This document shows, one piece after another, positions 27,391 through 40,569 of a stretch of 64,000 nt of DNA. The stretch's first letter is position 1. Each line of letters opens with the position of its first letter. Origin of the DNA: Bacteroides coprosuis DSM 18011 (GTDB lineage: Bacteria; Bacteroidota; Bacteroidia; Bacteroidales; Bacteroidaceae); contig CM001167.1 of the NCBI GenBank assembly GCA_000212915.1, forward strand, positions 2,658,780-2,722,779, in the 5' to 3' direction. The notes beneath the pieces were generated by a model. It saw nothing but the letters and a program-made list of their open reading frames with translations. It ran no database searches and was not told where the DNA came from. The translations under genes and the position numbers were made by a program.

Positions 27391-29211
27391 TTAGTTTATA
27401 ATGATATCACCACTTGGGTAATTGTAATTCCTCTTATTTTTCTGTTTTATAAAACCTAAAAGGATTGTAATAATCCCTACTCTACCGACTAGCATAAGTG
27501 CTACTATTAAAAATTTTGCAGGAGTACCAAAAAGGGGAGTTATACCTAAGCCTGCACCGCAGGTACTCATAGCTGCTACACATTCATAACCTAATAAAGA
27601 TGGAGATATATTCGGTTCCAAAAGAGTTAAGATGAATAGTGATAATACAAGTACTATTAAAGATATAAATACAGTAGCATGAGCTCTACGCACAGATTGA
27701 GAGGATATTTTTCTTCCAAATACTTCTATTCTATCAGATCTCTTTAGCATCGCCATTACATTAAGAAAAACCACAGCAATAGTATTGACCTTAACTCCAC
27801 CTGCTGTTGACTGAGCAGCACCACCAATCCACATAAATAGAAGGAAAATAAAAAAGGTTTGTACACGTAATGTATCTGGATCAATAAAGCTGAACCCCGC
27901 AGAACGAGGTGAAACAGCCATAAATAAAGCCTTTGTTATTTTTTCAAAGAAACCCATACCTGCCAATGCTCCATTCCACTCTAAAAACCCTATTAGAAGA
28001 GTACCTCCTAAAATTAATATTGCTGAGGTATATAATACTATTTTAGTGTTTAAGCTGTATAGCCGATAGATATGCGGAGGATTCTGGTGTCTTACAAAAG
28101 CGACTAAGCGCTGAAATCTAATCTTAAGGGCATTTTTAAAATTCACAAGTATTGGGAATCCTATTCCACCTAAGACTATTAATAGTGAAACATATATAAA
28201 GATACTATTCTGATTAAAGACTAAAGGGTCACCCATTCCTCCTGGTAAAGTAGAAAAACCAGCATTACAGAATGCCGAAATAGAATGAAATACAGAGAAT
28301 GCTATTTCTTCATTCAGGCTCATACCAAGGGTGTCGTGAATAGAGCTCCAGATAGCAAATGCTCCTACTCCCTCTATAACCAAGGTGAAAAATAAAATAT
28401 ACATTAAGGTTGAAAATAAAGAGCCTAAGGAATTAGTACTCATCATATCCCTTACTACCAACTGATTATATACAGAAGTATTCCCCATAAAGAACATAGC
28501 AAAGAAGCTGGTAAATGTCATTACACCCAGTCCTCCTATTTGTATAAGTATTATGATTATAGTTAATCCTATTGGCGTAAATGTAGTAGCAATATCTACT
28601 GGAGATAACCCCGTAACACAAACAGCACTCGTAGAAACAAAGACAGAATCTACCCAATTAATCCCATCAACAGTACAATTGGGGAGCATCAACAAACCAG
28701 AACCTATAATTATAATGACAATAAAACTCCCTGCCAGCATAAGAGCAGGATTCGTTTTTCTACCCAGCAATCGAATTAATCCATTTGATAGATTAAATAA
28801 TGAAAATACTAGTAACAACCCAGAACGATAGGTCTTACTGCTCATAAACTCCCAAAACTGTAAAATACCACCACTCTCTTCTGGTCGTTTAAAGATAACA
28901 GGTATAAGAGAAAGCATTAAAAGAATACTCAATACCCAAGTTGTCTTTTTATACTCTCGCTTGGTATCACTATAGCTCAAAAAAACATGAAGAAAAAAAT
29001 CAATCAAAAACAGGATCCAAACACTCTTATAAATAAGAGATATTGTATGCAACTGTTCTGATGTTACATCATAACCATAACGATAAACAATGGTGAGAAT
29101 AAAAATCAGTGACGCTACATAAGTCAAAGCCTCAACAATTTTTAGAGACACATCGACGTAGGGTCTTAAGAGTTTATTTTGGTATAATAAGAATTTATGA
29201 TATATTTTCAT
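27391..29211 (-). CDS. trkH: Potassium transporter membrane subunit (TrkH/KtrB family)
   Basis: An integral membrane potassium transporter with four membrane-pore-membrane repeats; filter-like segments include STSAVCVTGLSPVD, AFCNAGFSTLPG, SPRSAGFSFID and ALSTCGAG-like AAMSTCGAGLG. It has 606 aa, about 150 more than typical KtrB, because of an N-terminal region with several extra hydrophobic segments (about residues 15-150), which I recall from other Bacteroidales homologues. Partner of the RCK protein 4 bp downstream. Confidence 0.9.
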   Translation of the reverse strand: MKIYHKFLLYQNKLLRPYVDVSLKIVEALTYVASLIFILTIVYRYGYDVTSEQLHTISLIYKSVWILFLIDFFLHVFLSYSDTKREYKKTTWVLSILLMLSLIPVIFKRPEESGGILQFWEFMSSKTYRSGLLLVFSLFNLSNGLIRLLGRKTNPALMLAGSFIVIIIIGSGLLMLPNCTVDGINWVDSVFVSTSAVCVTGLSPVDIATTFTPIGLTIIIILIQIGGLGVMTFTSFFAMFFMGNTSVYNQLVVRDMMSTNSLGSLFSTLMYILFFTLVIEGVGAFAIWSSIHDTLGMSLNEEIAFSVFHSISAFCNAGFSTLPGGMGDPLVFNQNSIFIYVSLLIVLGGIGFPILVNFKNALKIRFQRLVAFVRHQNPPHIYRLYSLNTKIVLYTSAILILGGTLLIGFLEWNGALAGMGFFEKITKALFMAVSPRSAGFSFIDPDTLRVQTFFIFLLFMWIGGAAQSTAGGVKVNTIAVVFLNVMAMLKRSDRIEVFGRKISSQSVRRAHATVFISLIVLVLSLFILTLLEPNISPSLLGYECVAAMSTCGAGLGITPLFGTPAKFLIVALMLVGRVGIITILLGFIKQKNKRNYNYPSGDIIIN

Positions 29212-29222
29212 CTTCTATATTA

Positions 29223-29259
29223 AAGTATAATACACCTACAAACTTAAGTATAATACACC
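29223..29259 (-). promoter_or_regulatory. Direct repeats around the putative potassium-operon promoter
   Basis: AAGTATAATACACC occurs twice, at 29223-29236 and 29246-29259, 23 bp apart. CAAACTTA between them (29239-29246) reads TAAGTTTG on the minus strand, a TAnnTTTG element about 28 bp before the trkH start. The repeats flank the -7 element and could be a regulator's site. Confidence 0.45.
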
Positions 29260-29472
29260 CATATTACTATTGAATATTCAATTTTTACGCTACTACATAT
29301 CAACTATTAGAAATGAACTCTAATGCTTTTTATATGTTATTGATGTAGCTAGAGAAGAAACTATGCCACTATAGAACTTTATATCAACAGCTTTATTCTG
29401 TATAAAGTAGTATTTCTTCTCTTATATTTAAAACTATTTACACACACAATATAACTAAATTATTACAAAAGA

Positions 29473-30309
29473 ATGAAATATATAGGAGCACATGTTAGTG
29501 CATCAGGAGGAGTTGAAAACGCACCCATTAATGCTAGTGAAATAGGAGCTAAAGCATTTGCCTTATTTACTAAGAATCAAAGACAATGGGTAAGCAAACC
29601 TCTTACAGATGAAAGTATAGATCAATTTAAAGAAAACTGTGAGAAGTATGGTTTCTCTTCTAAGCACATATTGCCCCATGATAGCTATTTAATCAACTTG
29701 GGTCATCCTGAAGAGGAAGCACTCGCTAAAAGTAGAAAAGCATTTTTAGATGAAATGCAAAGATGTGAACAACTGGGTTTACAACTTCTCAATTTCCACC
29801 CTGGAAGTCATCTTAAAAAGATAGATACAGAAGCTTGCTTAAATAGAATTGCTGAAAGCATAAATATAGCACTTGATCAAACAAAAGGTGTTACTGCTGT
29901 GATCGAAAACACAGCAGGTCAAGGAACTAATCTAGGATTTGAATTTTCACACCTTCGCCATATTATAGATCGAGTAGAAGACAAATCTCGTGTAGGTGTT
30001 TGCATTGACACTTGTCATACATTTACAGCAGGATATGATTTAGTAAATAAATATGATGAGGTTTTTGATGATTTTGAAAAAGAAGTTGGATTTAAATATT
30101 TAAGAGGAATTCACTTAAATGACTCTAAAAAAGAATTAGGATCTAAAGTGGACCGTCACGATAGTATTGGAAAAGGTTTTATTGGAAAAGACTTCTTTGT
30201 TAAAATGATGAATGATTCACGTTTTGATGATATGCCTATTATTTTGGAAACACCAGATGATACAATCTGGGCTGAAGAAATAAAATGGCTTTATGATATA
30301 CAAAAATAA
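29473..30309 (+). CDS. nfo: Endonuclease IV (AP endonuclease)
   Basis: Cleaves DNA at abasic sites in base excision repair. 278 aa, starting [18 protein letters not shown], with the zinc-binding family signatures [36 protein letters not shown] and [12 protein letters not shown]. It is followed after 11 bp by the MDR reductase gene. The 261-bp divergent gap upstream is AT-rich, with the potassium-operon repeats at its left edge. Confidence 0.96.
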   Translation: MKYIGAHVSASGGVENAPINASEIGAKAFALFTKNQRQWVSKPLTDESIDQFKENCEKYGFSSKHILPHDSYLINLGHPEEEALAKSRKAFLDEMQRCEQLGLQLLNFHPGSHLKKIDTEACLNRIAESINIALDQTKGVTAVIENTAGQGTNLGFEFSHLRHIIDRVEDKSRVGVCIDTCHTFTAGYDLVNKYDEVFDDFEKEVGFKYLRGIHLNDSKKELGSKVDRHDSIGKGFIGKDFFVKMMNDSRFDDMPIILETPDDTIWAEEIKWLYDIQK

Positions 30310-30320
30310 ACTTTAATGTT

Positions 30321-31313
30321 ATGAAAGCGAAACAAATAGTATTAGCAACTCGCCCTATAGGAGTTCCAAAGTTTGAAGATTTTAGGTTTGAAGAAGTAAA
30401 TGTTGGGTCCCCACAAAAAGGAGAAGTAATGCTTCAACCTCTGTATGTATCTGTCGACCCTTATATGAGAGGAAGAATGAGTGATAGCAAATCTTATGTT
30501 CCACCATTTGAATTAGGTCAGCCCATAGTAGGAGGTATTGTTTCTACTGTTGTGGAAAGTAATTCCGATTTATTCAAAAAAGGCGACACAGTTCATGGGT
30601 TATTACCTTGGGCTACTACTTGTATCGTTTCAGAAAAAGAAATTTCAAAAACATTCCCAGGAATATCTCCTAGTTATCATCTAGGAATAGTAGGTATGCC
30701 TGGATTAACAGCTTACTTTGGGTTAACAGATATCTGTCGCCCTAAAGAAGGTGAAACTGTAGTTGTTTCGGGGGCAGCAGGAGCTGTAGGCACAGTAGTT
30801 GGACAAATTGCAAAAATAAAAGGATGCCGTGTCGTAGGAATAGCAGGAACTCAAGAGAAAGTCGAGTTACTCAGGAATAGTTTTGGATATGATGAGGTAA
30901 TCAACTACAAAACAGAAGATGTTGAAGAAATGCTCGATAAGTATTGCCCTAATGGCATAGATTGCTATTATGATAATGTTGGAGGTAACATTACAGATTA
31001 TGTCATTCAAAGATTCAATCGTTATGCAAGAATGGCTCTTTGCGGACAAATCTCATTGTATAACTCTACTGATATACCGATGGGACCTCGCATACTACCA
31101 GCTATTCTAAAAACCAGTTCTTTAATAAAAGGATTTATTGTACGTGACTACATGGATCGATTCCCTGAAGCCATAAACCAATTATCAATATGGGTGAATG
31201 AAGGACAACTCAATTATAAAGAGACCATCGTAGAAGGATTCGACAATATCCCAAAAGCCTTTATTGGATTATTCAAAGGAAGCAATGAAGGTAAAATGAT
31301 TGTCAAAATTTAA
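30321..31313 (+). CDS. NADP-dependent MDR-family oxidoreductase (CurA/PTGR-like)
   Basis: A zinc-independent medium-chain reductase of the leukotriene B4 12-hydroxydehydrogenase/CurA group, likely reducing alpha,beta-unsaturated carbonyls. Signatures: VSVDPYMRGRMSD, GMPGLTAYFGL, VVVSGAAGAVGTVVGQIAKIKGCRVVGIAG (nucleotide-binding loop) and CYYDNVGG. 330 aa, full length. Its natural substrate is not shown by the sequence. Possibly cotranscribed with nfo. Confidence 0.88.
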   Translation: MKAKQIVLATRPIGVPKFEDFRFEEVNVGSPQKGEVMLQPLYVSVDPYMRGRMSDSKSYVPPFELGQPIVGGIVSTVVESNSDLFKKGDTVHGLLPWATTCIVSEKEISKTFPGISPSYHLGIVGMPGLTAYFGLTDICRPKEGETVVVSGAAGAVGTVVGQIAKIKGCRVVGIAGTQEKVELLRNSFGYDEVINYKTEDVEEMLDKYCPNGIDCYYDNVGGNITDYVIQRFNRYARMALCGQISLYNSTDIPMGPRILPAILKTSSLIKGFIVRDYMDRFPEAINQLSIWVNEGQLNYKETIVEGFDNIPKAFIGLFKGSNEGKMIVKI

Positions 31314-31351
31314 ATTGGATTCAATTAAGTTTTAATCTTATCATAGTAAGT

Positions 31352-31391
31352 AAAAGGCGAGGTATTCTCTTCAAAGATACTTCGCCTTTTT
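31352..31391 (+). terminator. Terminator behind the MDR reductase gene
   Basis: AAAAGGCGA (31352-31360) and TCGCCTTTT (31382-31390) with inner pairs GTAT/ATAC form a hairpin ending in T-rich sequence. Confidence 0.75.
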
Positions 31392-31422
31392 ATGCTTTTA
31401 AACAAGCACAAATAGATTTCTT

Positions 31423-31522
31423 TATCAGGGTCATGATACCATCATGTCGGTGTCATCGTATCGTCATGTCGGTGTCATCGTATCGTCATGTCGGTGTCAA
31501 AACTTTTTTTGACCCTGACATG
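31423..31522. repeat. 22-bp-pitch intergenic repeat, locus B
   Basis: Three copies of CATGTCGGTGTCA (31443-31455, 31465-31477, 31487-31499) lie exactly 22 bp apart. The first two full 22-bp periods are identical, spacer included. At the position 33 bp from the third minus-strand copy is a degenerate inverted copy (31423-31435, 8 of 13 matches). On the right, TGACCCTGACATG (31510-31522) is another opposite-facing copy with two mismatches. TCAGGGTCA (31425-31433) and TGACCCTGA (31510-31518) also pair perfectly around the array. Confidence 0.85.
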
Positions 31523-31606
31523 AAATAAAGATACTTTGATAGAAAAACTCAATTAAAGCTCGATTTCTTGAGTCCGATAACCTGTTAGCAAAACAATAAT
31601 CAAGAC

Positions 31607-35345
<3,739 letters not shown>

Positions 35346-35363
35346 TAGGATATAAATACTATA

Positions 35364-35398
35364 AAAAAAGTCTGTCGATTAAATCGACAGACTTTTTT
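35364..35398. terminator. Bidirectional terminator
   Basis: AAAAAAAGTCTGTCGAT and ATCGACAGACTTTTTT form a long perfect stem with A-run and T-run, between the convergent beta-galactosidase and flavin reductase genes. Confidence 0.88.
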
Positions 35399-35425
35399 CT
35401 TAATATCGTCTTGCTAAGAACTATT

Positions 35426-36040
35426 TTATCGAATAAAATTGGTAGAAGTCCAATCTTCCAGCTCAGGATGATTATACTTACTATTACTTAAGCTTTTTAG
35501 CATCCAAGCCATATTCCTACCTAAAGTCCTCATCGTCTGTAGACCTTCCTCATCTTGAGAAGCCTCTCCTTTTTGCCAGCCATGAACACTATTCCAATAT
35601 TGAGAGGAAACGATAGGCATATTAGAGATTGTGAAATATTTATTTAATCGATCAAATGTAGCACTTGCTCCTCCCCTCCTACATACAGCTACAGAAGCAG
35701 CAGGCTTAAAGCTCAATAAATCAGAGCAAGAGTAAAATACTCTATCTAATAGAGCACAAAGAGAACCATTGGGACCAGCATAATACACAGGAGATCCGAC
35801 AATTACACCATCTGCATTTTGCAAACTTTCCCTAATATTTTTATATAAATCGTCTTGAAAAACGCACTTTCCCAACTCATGACATTTTCCACATGCAATA
35901 CATCCTCTTACTGGTTTATTTCCTATCTGAATAATTTCGGTTTGAACACCACATTCTTCTAGCGTTTTAGAAACTTCTTCTAAAGCTATTTGTGTATTTC
36001 CATTTTTTCTAGGACTGCCATTAATTAAAAGTACTTTCAT
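35426..36040 (-). CDS. NADPH-dependent FMN reductase / iron-sulfur flavoprotein-like
   Basis: A flavodoxin-fold protein of the NADPH-dependent FMN reductase group. LLINGSPRKNGNT (about residues 4-16) is the FMN phosphate loop; GCIACGKCHELGKC holds cysteines resembling the iron-sulfur flavoprotein pattern; VGSPVYYAGPNG binds the flavin. I choose the ATG at 36040 (MKVLLINGSPR), preceded by AAGGATATTT, rather than the frame's earlier ATG at 36076. Substrate unknown; likely flavin or quinone reduction. Confidence 0.82.
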   Translation of the reverse strand: MKVLLINGSPRKNGNTQIALEEVSKTLEECGVQTEIIQIGNKPVRGCIACGKCHELGKCVFQDDLYKNIRESLQNADGVIVGSPVYYAGPNGSLCALLDRVFYSCSDLLSFKPAASVAVCRRGGASATFDRLNKYFTISNMPIVSSQYWNSVHGWQKGEASQDEEGLQTMRTLGRNMAWMLKSLSNSKYNHPELEDWTSTNFIR

Positions 36041-36142
36041 AAATATCCTTTCTTCTATTTGTCTAAATATAAACATATCGTATAAATGAATGTTTAGACA
36101 ATCATTCCTATTTAAAAGCTTCCTTTTTAATAATATAGCTAT

Positions 36143-36171
36143 AAAAAAAGGAGGTCGTATCTCCGACCTCC
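36143..36171 (-). terminator. dnaK terminator
   Basis: GGAGGTCG (36150-36157) and CGACCTCC (36164-36171) form an 8-bp stem; on the minus strand it runs into seven T. Confidence 0.8.
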
Positions 36172-36197
36172 TCTCAATAAGCTAAGCTTATATTATA

Positions 36198-38123
36198 TTA
36201 TTTCACCTCTTCAAAATCTGCATCTTGAACATTTTCTCCTTGGTCATTAGAACCTGAATTACCAGCGTTGGACTGACCTCCTTGAGCACCTGCATCTGCA
36301 CCTGGCTGAGCACCTGCTTGACCACTCTGAGCGTACATTTCAGCACTTGCAGCTTGGAAAGCAGTATTAACTTCTGCCATAGCAGCATCAATTGCAGCAA
36401 TATCTTGACTCTTATGTGCTTCTTTTAGCTTAGTAAGAGCAGCTTCAATAGGAGCTTTCTTATCTGCTGGAAGCTTATCACCAAGTTCTTTCAATTGATT
36501 TTCTGTTTGGAAAATAACACTATCTGCTTGGTTCAATTTATCAATCTTTTCGCGTTCTTTTTGGTCAGCTTCAGCATTTGCTTCAGCCTCAGCTTTCATC
36601 TTTTCAATTTCTTCTTTACTTAAGCCCGATGAAGCTTCGATACGTATTGATTGTTCTTTACCAGTTGCTTTATCTTTAGCCGATACTTTTAAGATACCAT
36701 TAGCATCAATATCAAAGCTAACCTCAATTTGAGGAACACCACGACGAGCAGGAGCTAAACCTGTTAGATTAAAGTTTCCAATAGTTTTATTTTGTGCAGC
36801 CATTGGACGTTCACCTTGAAGCACATGAATAGTAACTTCTGTTTGGTTATCAGCAGCAGTTGAGAATGTTTCTGTTTTCTTACAAGGTATAGTAGTGTTT
36901 GCATCAATCAATTTAGTCATTACACCACCAAGAGTTTCAATACCCATTGATAATGGAGTAACATCCAATAATACAACACCTTTAATTTCGTCTGTTAACA
37001 CAGCACCTTGTACAGCAGCACCAATTGCTACCACTTCATCTGGGTTTACACCTTTAGAAGGAGCTTTACCAAAGAAATCTTGAACAATCTTTTGTACAGC
37101 TGGTATACGGGTTGAACCACCAACAAGAATTACTTCATCTATATCTGAATTACTCAAACTTGCATCACTCATTGCCTTCTTACATGGTTCAAGACAAGCT
37201 TGAATTAAACCGTGAGCTAATGCTTCAAACTGAGCTCTTGTTAAAGATTTAACTAAGTGCTTTGGCACACCATCAACTGGCATAATGTATGGTAAGTTGA
37301 TTTCTGTTGAAGTAGCAGATGATAATTCAATCTTAGCTTTTTCAGCTGCTTCTTTTAGACGTTGAAGAGCCATAGGATCTTTTGATAAATCAGCTCCTTC
37401 ATCTTTCTTAAATTCATCAACTAACCAATCTATAATAACTTGGTCAAAGTCATCACCACCTAAGTGAGTATCACCATTAGTTGATAATACTTCGAACACA
37501 CCACCACCAAACTCAAGGATTGAAATATCGAATGTACCACCACCAAGGTCGAATACAGCGATTTTCATATCTTTATGAGCTTTATCTATACCATAAGCTA
37601 GTGCAGCAGCAGTAGGCTCATTAACAATACGCTTTACTTCTAAACCAGCAATTTGACCTGCTTCTTTAGTAGCTTGACGTTGTGAGTCTGAGAAATAAGC
37701 AGGAACAGTAATTACTGCTTCAGTTACCTCTTGTCCAAGATAATCTTCGGCAGTTTTCTTCATTTTTTGAAGAGTCATTGCTGAAATTTCTTGAGGTGTA
37801 TATAAACGACCATCAATATCTACACGAGGTGTATTGTTGTCGCCTTTTACTACTTTATAAGGAACACGATTCACTTCTTTTTGAACTTGGTCCCAGTTTT
37901 CACCCATAAATCTCTTAATAGAAGAGATAGTTCTTTGTGGGTTTGTGATTGCCTGACGTTTTGCAGGATCACCTACTTTACGTTCTCCACCATCAATAAA
38001 AGCTACAATTGATGGAGTAGTTCTTTTACCTTCACTATTTGTAATTACTACAGGTTCGTTTCCTTCAAATACAGAAACGCAAGAGTTTGTAGTACCTAAG
38101 TCAATACCAATTATTTTTCCCAT
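36198..38123 (-). CDS. dnaK: Chaperone protein DnaK (Hsp70)
   Basis: ATP-driven protein-folding chaperone. 641 aa with [11 protein letters not shown] at the start, [27 protein letters not shown]-like [16 protein letters not shown], the [14 protein letters not shown] linker region and a Gly/Gln/Ala-rich tail ending in DADFEEVK. No dnaJ or grpE lies next to it; it is closed by its own terminator. The 243-bp divergent gap to the ABC gene shows no CIRCE-type inverted repeat, so heat control is not evident. Confidence 0.98.
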   Translation of the reverse strand: MGKIIGIDLGTTNSCVSVFEGNEPVVITNSEGKRTTPSIVAFIDGGERKVGDPAKRQAITNPQRTISSIKRFMGENWDQVQKEVNRVPYKVVKGDNNTPRVDIDGRLYTPQEISAMTLQKMKKTAEDYLGQEVTEAVITVPAYFSDSQRQATKEAGQIAGLEVKRIVNEPTAAALAYGIDKAHKDMKIAVFDLGGGTFDISILEFGGGVFEVLSTNGDTHLGGDDFDQVIIDWLVDEFKKDEGADLSKDPMALQRLKEAAEKAKIELSSATSTEINLPYIMPVDGVPKHLVKSLTRAQFEALAHGLIQACLEPCKKAMSDASLSNSDIDEVILVGGSTRIPAVQKIVQDFFGKAPSKGVNPDEVVAIGAAVQGAVLTDEIKGVVLLDVTPLSMGIETLGGVMTKLIDANTTIPCKKTETFSTAADNQTEVTIHVLQGERPMAAQNKTIGNFNLTGLAPARRGVPQIEVSFDIDANGILKVSAKDKATGKEQSIRIEASSGLSKEEIEKMKAEAEANAEADQKEREKIDKLNQADSVIFQTENQLKELGDKLPADKKAPIEAALTKLKEAHKSQDIAAIDAAMAEVNTAFQAASAEMYAQSGQAGAQPGADAGAQGGQSNAGNSGSNDQGENVQDADFEEVK

Positions 38124-38330
38124 AATCTTATATTTTATTTTTATTTATTCAAAGTTTATTTATTGTCCTCTTTCGAGAACGACACTATATAAAAAACAAA
38201 GATTGTGCCACGTTAATTAGATTTTGAATAATGACATAAGTCCTGCCAAATAGGCAGTATTTTTTTAAAGTTGTCATAAATTAGAGAGAAAAGGAATGAC
38301 TAATATTCCATTGACCACTACATTTTTATT

Positions 38331-38338
38331 TATCTTTG
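38331..38338 (+). promoter_or_regulatory. Putative -7 element of the ABC importer genes
   Basis: TATCTTTG fits TAnnTTTG and ends 28 bp before the ATG at 38367; a TTG at 38311-38313 lies 17 bp upstream as a possible -33 part. Confidence 0.5.
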
Positions 38339-38366
38339 TGCTCGATTACCTATTTAAACACATATT

Positions 38367-39497
38367 ATGCACACTAAAAATCTAGTTCTAATACTTCTTA
38401 CAGTATTTCTAATTTCTTTATCGGGCTGTAAACCTCAAGCACAAAAAGAAGTTCAAACTAAGGGTGAATTAAAATATGCCAAAATATTTGATTTGGATAA
38501 CTCCTCTAATGCCTATACAAAACTCACTGTATTCAATCCTTGGAATGATTATTCTATCCATAGTATCTACTATCTAACAAATAATGAAGAAACAGAAACC
38601 CCTTCTGATGGGATGAAAGTTATTACTCCTGTGAAAACAGTGATGGTTAACTCTGCCACTCATCTTGGATTTTTATCCTTGCTTGGTGAACTAGATAAAG
38701 TTAAAGGCGTATGTAATGCTAAATATGTTTATAATCCGTACATTCTCGAAGGAGTAGAGAGTGGTACAGTCAAAGACTTAGGTGATTCTTTTAATTTAGA
38801 TACAGAACAACTCTTAATGCTCAATCCTCAAATTATATTTACTACAGCATATAATGGAGATCAAAAAGAAGCTGAGACCTTAAAGAGGTTAAACCAAAAT
38901 CCTATATTCAACCTAGAGTGGCAAGAGTCTTCATTATTAGGAAGAGCTGAATGGATTAAATTTATTGGTGCTTTCTTCAATAAAAGTGCTCAAGCAGATA
39001 GTATCTTTAATGATATTGAAGCAAATTATCTAACTGCAAAGCAGATAGTAAACCATGTTTCTGAAAAGCCAAGTATCCTTTCGGGACAAGATTTTCGAGG
39101 TACATGGTCTCTCCCATCAGGAAATAGTTATGCCGCTCAACTTTTTAAAGATGCAAAGGTAGCCTATTATTATGAGGACGAAGTAGCTCACCAAGGTAGC
39201 ATACCTTCATCCATTGAAGAAGCTATGGTCTATTTTCACAATGCCGATTTATGGGTTAATGTACAAGCCAAATCACTCGAAGAGCTAGAACAAAACAATG
39301 ACAAATATAAATTATTCAAAGCCTTCAAAGAGGGAAATGTTTACAGCAACAACAAACGTTCACATGCTGAAGGTGGAAATGATTACTGGGAAAGTGGTGT
39401 TGCTCGACCAGATCTTCTTTTGAAAGATTTAATAAAGGTAGCACACCCATCACTCCTTCCTGAATATGAACTTACTTATATGAGAAAATTAGACTAA
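38367..39497 (+). CDS. ABC importer substrate-binding lipoprotein (iron-chelate/B12 type)
   Basis: A periplasmic binding protein anchored by lipid: signal with lipobox LISLSGC, Cys at about residue 21. The body has the class III (BtuF/FhuD) organisation, with SATHLGFLSLLGELDKVKGV, LNPQIIFTTA and a C-terminal RPDLLLKDLIKVAHPSL. The ligand may be a ferric siderophore, haem or cobalamin; the sequence does not decide. It lies 6 bp before the permease gene. Confidence 0.87.
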   Translation: MHTKNLVLILLTVFLISLSGCKPQAQKEVQTKGELKYAKIFDLDNSSNAYTKLTVFNPWNDYSIHSIYYLTNNEETETPSDGMKVITPVKTVMVNSATHLGFLSLLGELDKVKGVCNAKYVYNPYILEGVESGTVKDLGDSFNLDTEQLLMLNPQIIFTTAYNGDQKEAETLKRLNQNPIFNLEWQESSLLGRAEWIKFIGAFFNKSAQADSIFNDIEANYLTAKQIVNHVSEKPSILSGQDFRGTWSLPSGNSYAAQLFKDAKVAYYYEDEVAHQGSIPSSIEEAMVYFHNADLWVNVQAKSLEELEQNNDKYKLFKAFKEGNVYSNNKRSHAEGGNDYWESGVARPDLLLKDLIKVAHPSLLPEYELTYMRKLD

Positions 39498-39503
39498 ACT
39501 TTT

Positions 39504-40487
39504 ATGAAACATAAGTTTGTTATACTTGTATTCTGTTGTATCATGGCTTTCCTTGGAGATATTGCTCTAGGCAGTGTAACTATTTCATTTAAGGAAATCT
39601 ACAATGCACTATTCGTAAATAGTGATTCCATCTATTATCAGATTATTATCAATCATAGATTACCCAAAGCCTTAACTGCATTGCATATAGGAGGTGCATT
39701 GGCGGTTGCCGGACTTTTAATGCAAACTCTCTTCAAAAACCCACTAGCAGGACCAGACGTTTTGGGAATCAACTCTGGTGCTAGTTTAGGCGTAGCCTTA
39801 TTAACTTTGGGTGGAGCGAGCTTTCCTTTCTTTTTAAGTAGTGCTTACACTCAAGTTGTAGCAGCTATATTGGGTGCTATTTTAATATTACTATTGGTTC
39901 TTCTCACGTCAACCAAAGTAAAAAGCACCGTATCTTTATTAATTGTAGGTGTCATGTTTGGCTACTTCACTAGTTCGATAGTTAGTATCTTACAAAACTT
40001 AAGTAATCCAGATACACTCAAACTCTTTATCACTTGGACATTTGGTAGTTTGTCTGCTGTAAGCTGGGATCAAATGAAAATATTATCACCTACACTGATC
40101 GGTATGGTATTTTGCACCTTTTTGATCGTAAAACAGTTGAATGTATTTTTATTAGGTAGTAAATATGCCAAAGGACTAGGAGTTTCTGTTGAAAAAACCA
40201 GATTCTATATTATTCTATTAACAGCTGTATTAGCAGGAACAGCTACAGCTTTTACAGGACCTATCGGCTTTATAGGTGTAACCATGCCACATATTGCACG
40301 AGGACTCTTTCAAACTTCTAATCATAAAATAATTTTACCTGCTTCCATTTTATGTGGAGCCACTGTTTTACTTATTTGTGATATTATTTCTCAACTGCCC
40401 ACTTTCAATGCTACCTTACCCATAAACGCAGTAACATCACTATTTGGAGCACCTATAATTTTATGGATTTTGCTAAAAAAAAGATAG
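39504..40487 (+). CDS. FecCD-family ABC permease (iron-chelate/B12)
   Basis: The inner-membrane permease of the importer, 327 aa with about ten hydrophobic segments. Conserved blocks: LPKALTALHIGGALAVAGLLMQTLFKNPLAGPDVLGINSGAS and FTGPIGFIGVTMPHIARGL (cytoplasmic coupling loop). It follows the binding-protein gene by 6 bp. The ATPase gene usually next in such operons is absent: the next gene is on the opposite strand, and no ABC ATPase is found elsewhere in the window. Confidence 0.9.
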   Translation: MKHKFVILVFCCIMAFLGDIALGSVTISFKEIYNALFVNSDSIYYQIIINHRLPKALTALHIGGALAVAGLLMQTLFKNPLAGPDVLGINSGASLGVALLTLGGASFPFFLSSAYTQVVAAILGAILILLLVLLTSTKVKSTVSLLIVGVMFGYFTSSIVSILQNLSNPDTLKLFITWTFGSLSAVSWDQMKILSPTLIGMVFCTFLIVKQLNVFLLGSKYAKGLGVSVEKTRFYIILLTAVLAGTATAFTGPIGFIGVTMPHIARGLFQTSNHKIILPASILCGATVLLICDIISQLPTFNATLPINAVTSLFGAPIILWILLKKR

Positions 40488-40515
40488 CGTAATAGAAATC
40501 TATAACGCTATCTTA
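40484..40515 (+). terminator. Hairpin at the end of the permease gene
   Basis: GATAGCGT and ACGCTATC form an 8-bp stem that includes the stop codon. It lacks a strong T-run, so termination is uncertain. Confidence 0.4.
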
Positions 40516-40569
40516 CCAAGAATAATATTATTTTATTAAAATTAAAACTAAAGCAAATTTCTTATTCAT

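Noticed and set aside
31423-31522. Integron attC site or recombinase attachment site
   Set aside because: No GTTRRRY/RYYYAAC boxes, no integrase gene nearby and no cassette-like genes between loci.
36041-36076. Longer FMN reductase start at 36076
   Set aside because: The flavodoxin-type fold begins directly at MKVLLINGSPR, and an AAGGA-like site precedes that ATG.
38124-38366. CIRCE heat-shock operator ahead of dnaK
   Set aside because: No TTAGCACTC/GAGTGCTAA-type pair is present in the gap.
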